Shown in pieces: positions 1 through 5,476 of a stretch of 5,476 nucleotides of DNA. The notes below the pieces were generated by a model. That model was not told the origin of the DNA and searched no databases. It was given only the letters and a program-made list of their open reading frames with translations. The position numbers and the translations under genes are program-made. Location: assembly GCA_046546235.1 (NCBI GenBank), contig JBKGYG010000081.1, forward strand, positions 1 through 5,476. The letters are read 5' to 3'. The DNA is from JBKGYG01 sp046546235. GTDB taxonomy: Bacteria > Bacillota > Clostridia > Lachnospirales > DSM-24629. Within the stretch, counting starts at the first letter, position 1. Each line of letters begins with the position of its first letter.

Positions 1-153
1 GTTTTTGATAAGGCTTTTATTAAAAAAGCCATGGGTAGGATGAGTAAGAATCAGAAGGTGTTTGCTAAAATGATGAATGATGAAGATTTTCAGCGTGATA
101 TTAAGGTGTATTTGCTGGAGCAGGTGTATGAAGGTTTGCAGGCGAGGTTGTAA
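1..153 (+). CDS. hsdR: Type I restriction endonuclease subunit R, C-terminal end (partial)
   Basis: Frame 1 is open from the first base to the TAA at 151-153 and gives 50 residues; the gene begins outside the window. The peptide resembles the extreme C-terminus of HsdR proteins as I recall the family: an FDKAF segment, then an R-M-x-x-N-Q segment, a KMMNDEDF-like stretch and a final YLLEQVYEGL helix. HsdR is the ATP-driven translocase and nuclease subunit of type I restriction complexes, and its C-terminal helical region contacts the methyltransferase core. GC is about 38% by hand count, clearly above the following genes. The downstream piece at 4921-5476 belongs to the same HsdR family but covers an earlier part of the protein. 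Whether the gene is intact upstream cannot be seen. The family call rests on a short peptide and on the logic of the second fragment. Confidence 0.72.
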   Translation, partial: VFDKAFIKKAMGRMSKNQKVFAKMMNDEDFQRDIKVYLLEQVYEGLQARL

Positions 154-231
154 CAGGATAAGTATCGTGTTATGAAAGTTTTGATATTGAGTTCGCAAAT
201 ACAATAGTTATCTAAAATACGACAAGTTATT

Positions 232-239
232 AGGGAGGG
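232..239 (+). promoter_or_regulatory. Strong ribosome binding site for the small nuclease gene
   Basis: AGGGAGGG lies 5 bases before the ATG at 245 and fixes that start. The 91-base gap after the upstream hsdR stop has no convincing promoter. A TTGATA at 181-186 is a fair -35 box, but nothing close to TATAAT sits 16-18 bases after it. A TAAAAT at 213-218 lacks a good -35 at the right distance. The gene may be read from upstream or from a weak promoter here. Confidence 0.7.
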
Positions 240-244
240 ATTTT

Positions 245-859
245 ATGTTAAATATTTTAGCAAATGTATTAAATTCTTCTGTTAAAAACTTATTCAAAAA
301 TCAAGCTGATGTATTATTACACACATCGGCAACAACAATGACTGAGTGGAATTTAGGACATCATCTTTCCAATGAAATAAAAAAATATATATTTTGGTTA
401 AATGATGATGTGGATGTATCAAAAAGAAATTATGATAACCGAAGACCAGATATAATTTTTCATAAAAGAGGAATTTTTGATTTAGATTTTCTTGTAGTAG
501 AAGTAAAGAGAAATAAAAACGATGATAGATCTGATATTGGAAAAATAAAAAATTATTGGATGAAAGGTAGATTGAATTACAATTACGGAGCCTATATAAA
601 TATATGGAATAAAGATAATTATGTTGGTTATGTTTTTGACCAACAAGATAATATGAAAGATATTCGAGACGGTAAATATATTAATATTTCTTCTGTATCT
701 GACCTAAAGTATAATCAAATTAATAATATGGTGATTGAGGTAAAAGAATTTGAAAATAATAGTAATGAAAATATCAACATAGAAACTGAATTACAAGAGA
801 AAGTAAATAGTATCGAGACTATGTGGAAAGATATAATTGAAGAAAATATAGAAAATTAG
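245..859 (+). CDS. Small predicted PD-(D/E)XK nuclease-fold protein
   Basis: This 204-residue protein belongs to no named family I can assign. Residues about 66-89 carry the core pattern of a PD-(D/E)XK nuclease: RRPDIIFH (D69), about ten residues of hairpin, then LVVEVKR (E86, K88). E34 or E44, in the helix starting TEWNLGHHL, could supply the N-terminal acidic residue. The likely catalytic set is E34/E44, D69, E86 and K88. There is no membrane segment or signal peptide. The last 45 residues are rich in Asn and Glu, probably helical, and could be a partner-binding tail. The ATG follows a strong ribosome binding site. The gene opens the AT-rich cargo just after an hsdR end and lies upstream of two Mrr-type nuclease genes, so a role in defence or DNA processing is likely but inferred. 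It could also be a nuclease-fold protein with a non-catalytic role. The fold call is fairly safe; target and partner are unknown. Confidence 0.75.
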   Translation: MLNILANVLNSSVKNLFKNQADVLLHTSATTMTEWNLGHHLSNEIKKYIFWLNDDVDVSKRNYDNRRPDIIFHKRGIFDLDFLVVEVKRNKNDDRSDIGKIKNYWMKGRLNYNYGAYINIWNKDNYVGYVFDQQDNMKDIRDGKYINISSVSDLKYNQINNMVIEVKEFENNSNENINIETELQEKVNSIETMWKDIIEENIEN

Positions 860-1120
860 TTTTTGTAGAAGAGTGGTATTTCAGATAACAGCAATGTTTA
901 CGGTTTCATTTCTTCCTAATTTACCTGTTAATTCGGTAATTTCAATCACCCTAACCCTTATGAACTTCTGGAAAGCGAAAGTTAATGCAGATAACCCCGC
1001 AAGGTAAATGTCCTTGTATCATCATATGACTGGGTTAAATGAGTAATATATCCAATGTATGGGGAAGGATTCATTCCTGTACTTTAATTAAAATTTATCA
1101 TAAAAATAGGGGGACTCTGA
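860..1120 (+). other. Intergenic region with a GC-richer patch of unknown origin
   Basis: No convincing gene lies between the small nuclease gene and the channel gene. Bases about 901-1020 are near 38% GC by hand count, well above the flanking genes, and read like inserted or leftover sequence. The patch is open on both strands: a 37-codon frame from ATG 894 to TAA 1005-1007 on +, and a 45-codon frame on - from about 1018 to a TGA at 883-881. The minus frame has no ATG. Neither has a good ribosome binding site and I recognise neither product. A weak hairpin (TTACC/GGTAA with a 9-base loop) lies within it. No terminator with a T-run is visible after the small nuclease gene. The last 40 bases are AT-rich and lead to the channel's ribosome binding site. 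Confidence 0.45.
1108..1113 (+). promoter_or_regulatory. Ribosome binding site deciding the GTG start of the channel gene
   Basis: AGGGGG lies 7 bases before the GTG at 1121. The first in-frame ATG is codon 89, which would remove the first two membrane helices. This site therefore makes GTG the clear start. Confidence 0.75.
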
Positions 1121-1942
1121 GTGAAAAGAAACATTAAGTTAAGGTTATTTGAAATAATAGAAAAGGCACCTGAAGGTGATAAAGCAAGTAAAATATTTGA
1201 TATATTTATTATAAACTTAATTATATTAAACGTTATAGCTGTTATTTTAGCATCTTTTGAAACATTAAAAACTCAGCATGAACTTTTCTTTTATTGGATT
1301 GAACTTATATCAGTAATAATTTTTACAATAGAATATTTACTACGATTATGGACTTCAAAATATAAGTTTCCACATAAATCCCCAATGATCGCTGGTATTA
1401 AATATGTTTTTTCTTTTATGGCTTTAATTGATTTGGCGGCAATATTACCATTTTATTTGCCAATGATTGTTATTGTAGATCTTAGATTCTTAAGGATTTT
1501 ACGTTTAACTAGACTTCTTCGGGTACTTAAAATTAATAGATATACAGAATCTTTGGAAATGATAAAAGTAGTTTTATATCAAAAGAAAGAAGAACTAAGT
1601 GTTACTATGTTTATAACATTTTTACTTTTACTATTGTCGTCATCAATTATGTATTATGTTGAGACTGATGTACAACCAGATGCCTTTCCCAACATAATAG
1701 CTTCTTTTTGGTGGGGAGTGGCTACTTTAACAACAGTTGGATATGGGGATGTTTATCCGATAACAGTAATTGGGAAAATATTAAGTGGCATAATTGCATT
1801 ACTTGGCATTGGGTTAGTAGCTTTACCTACAGGAATTATTAGTTCTGGATTTATGGATCAAATGAGTCAAAAGAGAAGGGCAAAAGAAGAGAGTAAAACA
1901 AAATTATATTGTCCGTATTGTGGAGAAAAATTAAAAGAATAA
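1121..1942 (+). CDS. Voltage-gated potassium channel (6-TM, Kv type)
   Basis: This 273-residue inner-membrane protein should form a tetrameric K+ channel. Its helices run S1 about 26-46, S2 56-77, S3 98-116, S4 119-140, S5 160-180, then a pore helix from about 190 and S6 216-240. S4 has basic residues at every third position (R122, R125, R128, R131, R134, K137, R140), as in voltage sensors. The filter TTVGYGD at 204-210 is the canonical K+ signature, and P236-T-G in S6 could be the gating hinge. After S6 there is no large ligand-binding domain, only a short charged linker and CPYCGEKL with C264 and C267. That is one CxxC pair, so a metal site would need two subunits. The length fits compact prokaryotic Kv channels. 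It starts with GTG and has its own ribosome binding site, separated by 261 and 188 bases from its neighbours. The odd point is its place between nuclease genes; a defence role is inferred only. Confidence 0.93.
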   Translation: MKRNIKLRLFEIIEKAPEGDKASKIFDIFIINLIILNVIAVILASFETLKTQHELFFYWIELISVIIFTIEYLLRLWTSKYKFPHKSPMIAGIKYVFSFMALIDLAAILPFYLPMIVIVDLRFLRILRLTRLLRVLKINRYTESLEMIKVVLYQKKEELSVTMFITFLLLLLSSSIMYYVETDVQPDAFPNIIASFWWGVATLTTVGYGDVYPITVIGKILSGIIALLGIGLVALPTGIISSGFMDQMSQKRRAKEESKTKLYCPYCGEKLKE

Positions 1943-2033
1943 TATCACTTCTTATTAACTATGTAAAATCAAACAACTTTATGTGTGATTTGGGAGATTC
2001 TATCTTCTGTAATAGTTTTAATAGACTTTCTTT

Positions 2034-2046
2034 ATATCTAAGATAT
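2034..2046. repeat. 13-bp palindrome, possible operator
   Basis: ATATCT, one base, then AGATAT form a perfect 6-bp inverted repeat 10 bases before the candidate -35 box of the mrr operon. In sequence this AT-rich such a dyad can arise by chance, so a regulatory role is only a possibility. Confidence 0.3.
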
Positions 2047-2049
2047 TAC

Positions 2050-2070
2050 AATATTTTGCAGGGAAATATT
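2050..2070. repeat. Inverted repeat overlapping the -35 box, possible operator
   Basis: AATATTT at 2050-2056 and AAATATT at 2064-2070 are perfect 7-bp inverted repeats around a 7-base centre (TGCAGGG). The element covers the candidate -35 hexamer at 2056-2061, where a bound repressor would block RNA polymerase. No regulator gene is visible in the window. AT-richness makes chance a real alternative. Confidence 0.35.
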
Positions 2071-2085
2071 AAGAAGATGTAGAAT
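2056..2085 (+). promoter_or_regulatory. Candidate sigma-70/sigma-A promoter of the two mrr genes
   Basis: TTGCAG (2056-2061) and TAGAAT (2080-2085) are separated by 18 bases. They match the TTGACA and TATAAT consensus at 4 and 5 of 6 positions. Transcription would start near 2092, about 40 bases before the ATG at 2131. No terminator is seen between the channel gene and here, so read-through from the channel is also possible. The rest of the 188-base gap holds only the two inverted repeats listed separately. Confidence 0.4.
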
Positions 2086-2130
2086 TTAATATATAATAAC
2101 AAAAAATACTAAATATAATGGAGGTCTAAT

Positions 2131-3843
2131 ATGGGAGATGAATTAATTAACTATGGTGATATAGAAAGAAAGTGGAATGCGGCTGGTACTAAAATATTAA
2201 AATATACCAAGGAAATGTATCATGAAGGATTAAATGAACATAAACTTATCTCTGCTCCAGACATTTCTATCCTAGAGAATAAAGTATCAATTCAAGGAAA
2301 AAAATGGTCCGAAAAATGGAATAAAAAAATAGAAAAAGAACGAAAGGAATTAGAAAAGGAAGCTAATATTGAAGAGGCTGAAAAACTAACTCTTGAAGCT
2401 GAAAATGAATTAAAATTATTAGATGAACTTCTTATCTATACACTTAATGTTGATGATAAAGTTAACTGGGATAGCTTAAAGAACTTTGATGATTTTCCTG
2501 AAAAAAGTCCTGATAAACCAAAAAAATATAAAATTAAGGAGATACAACCTGAACCAGAATTAAAAATACCTCCATTTACTTTTTTTGAAAAGGTTTTTAG
2601 TCCTTTGAAAAATAAAAAGATTAAAATATATGAAGATAAATATAAATTATTCTTACAGAATTGGGAAAAAGAAAAGATAGAAATAGAAAGAGAAAATAGT
2701 GACTTAGAAACTATTTATAATAAAGAAATTAAAAGATGGGAGCAAAATGTTATAGATTGGGAAAAACGAAAAACAGATTTTTTAAAAGGTCAAGAGGAGT
2801 ATAATAATAGTATAGAAAAATTCAAAATACAATATAAAGAAAAAAATCCTGATGCAATAGTTGAGTACTGTGAAATAGTATTGAATAATTCCCAATACCC
2901 TGATTATTTCCCTCAAGACTTTGAATTAGATTATAATCCAGAAAATAATGTTCTTATAGTGGAGTATTCATTACCTTCTCCTGAAATTATGCCAAAAATT
3001 AAAGAAGTCAAGTATATTGCATCCAAAAAAGAAATAAAAGAATACTTTTTGCCTAAATCAAAAATTACTAAGATTTATGATAGTACTTTATATAAAATAA
3101 CTTTACGAACAATTCATGAATTGTTTGAGGCAGATGTCGTGGATGCATTAGACGCCATCTCATTTAATGGGTGGGTCAAAATGAGAAATGCTTCAACAGG
3201 TAATATGGAGAACACTTGTATTTTAAGTGTACAGGTTAGAAAAGATGATTTTTTGGATATAAGTTTGAAGCATGTGGATCCTAAACAGTGTTTTAAGAGC
3301 TTAAAAGGAGTAGGTAGTAGTAAATTAAGTGGCATTTCTGCTATTCAACCAATTCTACAAATAGATAAAAATGACAGACGATTCGTTCAATCTAAAGAGG
3401 TTGCTAATAAATTGGATGGAGCTACAAATATAGCAGCAATGGATTGGGAAGAATTTGAACATTTAATTAGAGAAATATTTGAAAAAGAATTTACTTCTAC
3501 TGGTGGTGAAGTGAATGTAACTCAAGCCAGCAGGGATGGTGGAGTAGATGCCTTTGCCTTTGATCCAGATCCGATACGGGGCGGTAAAATTGTGATTCAA
3601 GCCAAACGATATACAAATACTGTAGGTGTTTCCGCTGTAAGAGATTTATATGGCACAGTTGTAAATGAAGGTGCAATAAAAGGGATATTAGTGACAACGG
3701 CTGATTATGGCCCAGATGCCTATAATTTTTCAAAAGATAAGCCTATAACCTTATTAAATGGAGCAAATTTATTACATTTGCTAGAAAAGCACGGACATAA
3801 AGTTAAAATTGATTTGAAAGAAGCTAAAAAGATTTTGAAATAA
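2131..3843 (+). CDS. Mrr-type restriction endonuclease with long coiled-coil N-terminus
   Basis: This 570-residue protein is predicted to cut DNA through a C-terminal Mrr-like PD-(D/E)XK domain. In order: a charged coiled coil at about 57-110; a proline-rich linker; an aromatic PPFTFFEKVF segment near 147-156; a second coiled coil with repeated WEK/WEQ motifs at about 165-240; a conserved-looking mixed domain at about 240-430 (HELFEAD 329-335, CFKSLKGV 387-394); and the nuclease domain from M437. The nuclease shows WEEFEHLI at 439-446, DGGVDA with D469 and D473, and IQAK with Q490 and K492, the D-Qx-K form usual in Mrr proteins. A GILVTT strand follows. The whole arrangement resembles a recurring family of 550-600-residue endonucleases, so it looks full length. 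GGAGG lies 6 bases before the ATG. It shares a probable operon with the next mrr gene. Cleavage of modified foreign DNA is likely from the family, but the target is unknown. Confidence 0.87.
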   Translation: MGDELINYGDIERKWNAAGTKILKYTKEMYHEGLNEHKLISAPDISILENKVSIQGKKWSEKWNKKIEKERKELEKEANIEEAEKLTLEAENELKLLDELLIYTLNVDDKVNWDSLKNFDDFPEKSPDKPKKYKIKEIQPEPELKIPPFTFFEKVFSPLKNKKIKIYEDKYKLFLQNWEKEKIEIERENSDLETIYNKEIKRWEQNVIDWEKRKTDFLKGQEEYNNSIEKFKIQYKEKNPDAIVEYCEIVLNNSQYPDYFPQDFELDYNPENNVLIVEYSLPSPEIMPKIKEVKYIASKKEIKEYFLPKSKITKIYDSTLYKITLRTIHELFEADVVDALDAISFNGWVKMRNASTGNMENTCILSVQVRKDDFLDISLKHVDPKQCFKSLKGVGSSKLSGISAIQPILQIDKNDRRFVQSKEVANKLDGATNIAAMDWEEFEHLIREIFEKEFTSTGGEVNVTQASRDGGVDAFAFDPDPIRGGKIVIQAKRYTNTVGVSAVRDLYGTVVNEGAIKGILVTTADYGPDAYNFSKDKPITLLNGANLLHLLEKHGHKVKIDLKEAKKILK

Positions 3844-3886
3844 TTAAAAACTATAATAATTTCTGAATGTAGTTTGGAGGGTAGAG

Positions 3887-4948
3887 ATGATTTATTGGTG
3901 TTTTAATTGTAGTAATATTTCATTTGATAATATTTGTTCAAATTGTTCTGAAGAATTTTATGATGACTATATTCCATTAGATCCTACATATTATCCAGAG
4001 CTCAATTATAAGTCAAAAGGTTTTATAATAGATTTATTTAAGAGAAAAGAAAAACAATATTTAGAACTAAAAAAGGAAGAAGTAATAGTAAAATATAATA
4101 AATATAAACAGCCTTATTTTATAAATTTTATGCATTTAGTTGGAAAGTATGGCACAGAGACTGGAGATCCAGCTACTGATCCCAAATTGAATCTTTTTAA
4201 ACAGGTTCTTTTAAGATTGGATTTTAATGAGATAGCTGATTTTCCTGAATTATTATCAAAATTGGTTAGAAGTACTGCCTTTCAATTTCGTTATAATAAA
4301 TTTGTCACTAGATTTGAACCACATATTAAATCTAGTTTTAAAGATACACTAAGATCTTATATATCTGAAAGTGGTACTACATATCGTGAAAATTATTATA
4401 TGATGTTATATTATTTTTGGACTAACAATTTATTTAATCACAAGTTAGAGTTTAAAAGCCCTGAAGATGATGAACCATTGATGAGTTATTATAATGCTAA
4501 TATCTTTCTCAATATATGTGAATCAATTTATAATGATATACTTGTTATTAGATTGAAAAATTCTTTGGAAAATTTTGATAAAAAAGAATTAATAACTATG
4601 TATGAAGTTGATATAATGTCTGGATATGAGTTTGAGGATTTTGTAGTAAAGATATTTAATACTCTGGGTTATTCAGTTGAAGAAACTAAACGTAGTAATG
4701 ATCAAGGTGCAGATCTTTTTGCTACAAGATATGGACAGAAAATAGTTATTCAGGCTAAAAACTACAAAGATAATGTAGGTAATTCTGCTATACAGCAAGT
4801 GTTAACTGCTAAAAGATTTTACGGATGTGACCAGGCTATGGTTATAACTAATAGGTTATACACTCCATCAGCTAAAGAGTTAGCAGAAGCATCTGAGGTA
4901 AAATTAGTTGATCGTAATGAATTGCAGAAAATGGCTATCATGATGTAG
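3887..4948 (+). CDS. Mrr-type restriction endonuclease with N-terminal zinc ribbon
   Basis: This 353-residue protein has three parts. Residues 5-20 form a zinc ribbon (C5xxC8, C17xxC20). A mostly helical region at about 21-243, which I do not recognise, may recognise DNA. The C-terminal Mrr-like nuclease starts near M244 with YEFEDFVVKIF (E250), then DQGADLF (D272, D276) and VIQAK (Q289, K291), followed by a helix and an AMVITN strand. These are the expected catalytic positions. GGAGGG lies 5 bases before the ATG and the gap to the preceding mrr gene is 43 bases, so the two are probably co-transcribed. The end is odd: from about codon 345 the DNA also encodes hsdR-like sequence in another frame, so the last residues after the normal-looking LVDRNEL appear to be replaced by junction sequence. 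The catalytic core is unaffected, so the protein may still be active. It could work with the first Mrr protein or as an independent modification-dependent nuclease. Confidence 0.85.
   Translation: MIYWCFNCSNISFDNICSNCSEEFYDDYIPLDPTYYPELNYKSKGFIIDLFKRKEKQYLELKKEEVIVKYNKYKQPYFINFMHLVGKYGTETGDPATDPKLNLFKQVLLRLDFNEIADFPELLSKLVRSTAFQFRYNKFVTRFEPHIKSSFKDTLRSYISESGTTYRENYYMMLYYFWTNNLFNHKLEFKSPEDDEPLMSYYNANIFLNICESIYNDILVIRLKNSLENFDKKELITMYEVDIMSGYEFEDFVVKIFNTLGYSVEETKRSNDQGADLFATRYGQKIVIQAKNYKDNVGNSAIQQVLTAKRFYGCDQAMVITNRLYTPSAKELAEASEVKLVDRNELQKMAIMM
4915..4926 (+). other. Junction between mrr gene and truncated hsdR
   Basis: Up to about 4924 the mrr frame reads a normal Mrr-like end (LVDRNEL). 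From 4921 the hsdR frame reads IAENGYHDV, which fits the HsdR family as I recall it. The codon before it in that frame is TGA at 4918-4920. The breakpoint must therefore lie within these few bases. No target-site duplication or terminal repeat is visible around it. Confidence 0.6.
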
Positions 4949-5476
4949 ATACACTGGTTGACTTTTCTGGAATTGTTAAAGATAAAGATATTGATAAAGA
5001 ATATACCGAGGCAGGTATGAATGGTTTCCCTCAGGGTGAACTTCGTGAACGGTTTAATACAGATGAGTATAATGTTTTGATTGTAGCTAATAAATATCAA
5101 ACAGGATTTGATCAACCTTTATTACATACCATGTTTGTTGACAAAAAGTTATCAGGAATTACAGCAGTACAGACTTTATCAAGATTGAATCGTACTCATA
5201 AGGGTAAACATGATACCTTTATCCTTGATTTTGTTAATGAGGCTGAAGAAATTCAGGAAGCCTATAAACCTTATTATGAGCAAACTATTGTGGAAGAGAC
5301 TTCTGATCCTAATCTGTTGTATGATTTGAAATATAAATTGGATGATTATAATATATACTGGCATTCAGAAGTTGAAAAGTTTAACAGTGTCTTCTATGAT
5401 CCAGCCCAAAAAGACCAGGCTGAGGCCCAGGGCCTATTAAATGCTTACATAGATCCAGCAGTTGAGCGATATAGAG
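4921..5476 (+). pseudogene. hsdR: 5'-truncated type I restriction endonuclease subunit R (runs off window)
   Basis: Frame 1 is open for 185 codons from 4921 to the window end, directly after a TGA at 4918-4920. It encodes the second RecA-like helicase part of HsdR: a GMNGFP segment, then KYQTGFDQPLLHTMFVDKK (motif V region), QTLSRLNRTHKGK (motif VI, with the arginines used in ATP hydrolysis), LDFVNEAEE and the following DPNLLYDL and IDPAVERYR segments. The N-terminal nuclease domain and first helicase domain, several hundred residues, are absent. GC is about 35%, higher than the mrr genes. The first 28 bases overlap the mrr gene in another frame. There is no start at the frame's beginning. 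The first in-frame ATG is at 5017, with GAGG at 5008-5011, but a product from there could not be a working restriction subunit. It is most likely a pseudogene left by duplication or integration. The family call is strong; inactivity is inferred. Confidence 0.85.

Noticed and set aside
172..207. 11-codon frame MKVLILSSQIQ after the hsdR stop
   Set aside because: It looks like a typical protein N-terminus and might be the stub of a lost gene, but it is too short and its ribosome binding site is poor.
894..1007. 37-codon + strand frame in the first intergenic region
   Set aside because: It has no ribosome binding site and no recognised similarity; kept only as part of the odd patch.
1074..1101. 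Promoter before the channel gene (TTCCTG with TATCAT, 16-base spacer)
   Set aside because: The -10 is good but the -35 is poor, and the transcript would begin almost at the ribosome binding site.
1966..1991. AAATCA/TGATTT inverted repeat after the channel gene as a terminator
   Set aside because: The stem is only 6 AT-rich pairs with a 14-base loop and no T-run follows.
3114..3335. 73-codon open frame on the minus strand
   Set aside because: It lies wholly inside the long mrr gene, which has clear domain similarity on the + strand; the minus peptide shows no motif.
3497..3733. 78-codon open frame on the minus strand
   Set aside because: It is antisense to the catalytic domain of the first mrr gene and its Leu/His/Gln-rich peptide is a codon shadow.
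4819..5115. 98-codon open frame on the minus strand
   Set aside because: It spans the mrr/hsdR junction antisense to two well-supported coding frames and has no recognisable features.
5179..5364. 61-codon open frame on the minus strand
   Set aside because: It is antisense to the hsdR helicase region; its hydrophobic Ile-rich peptide results from the AT-rich complement.

Overview
The window comes from a low-GC bacterium, most likely a Firmicutes/Bacillota member of the clostridial or related anaerobic kind. This rests on the AT-rich coding sequence, heavy use of AAA/GAA/AGA codons and strong purine-rich Shine-Dalgarno sites 5-7 bases before each start. The species cannot be named from the sequence. 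All genes I support lie on the + strand.

Layout: (1) bases 1-153 are the last 50 codons of a type I restriction endonuclease subunit R gene (hsdR). (2) 245-859 encodes a small predicted PD-(D/E)XK nuclease-fold protein. (3) 860-1120 is non-coding, with a compositionally odd patch. (4) 1121-1942 encodes a six-helix voltage-gated potassium channel with a C-terminal CxxC knuckle. (5) 1943-2130 holds a probable promoter overlapped by short inverted repeats. (6) 2131-3843 and 3887-4948 are two Mrr-type restriction endonucleases, 43 bases apart and probably co-transcribed, with unrelated N-terminal parts. (7) From about 4921 to the window end runs a second hsdR segment that begins in the middle of the helicase domain and stays open to the last base.

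The main oddity is the order of the hsdR pieces. The C-terminal piece lies upstream of the cargo and the middle piece downstream, both on the same strand. A gene split by a simple insertion would show the opposite order. The locus therefore looks like a cargo block of about 4.8 kb between an upstream hsdR and a 5'-truncated second hsdR copy, as expected from integration by single crossover or from a partial duplication. The hsdR parts are about 35-38% GC by hand count, against roughly 17-30% in the cargo lines I counted, which supports a separate origin for the cargo.

The right junction can be placed within about ten bases. The hsdR reading frame picks up directly after an in-frame TGA, inside the last codons of the second mrr gene, so that gene's final residues are written in hsdR DNA read in another frame.

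The cargo reads as a defence cassette: three predicted nucleases of the PD-(D/E)XK superfamily plus an ion channel beside a type I restriction locus. No methyltransferase, specificity subunit, transposase, integrase, tRNA or CRISPR array is visible. That the genes act together is an inference from proximity.
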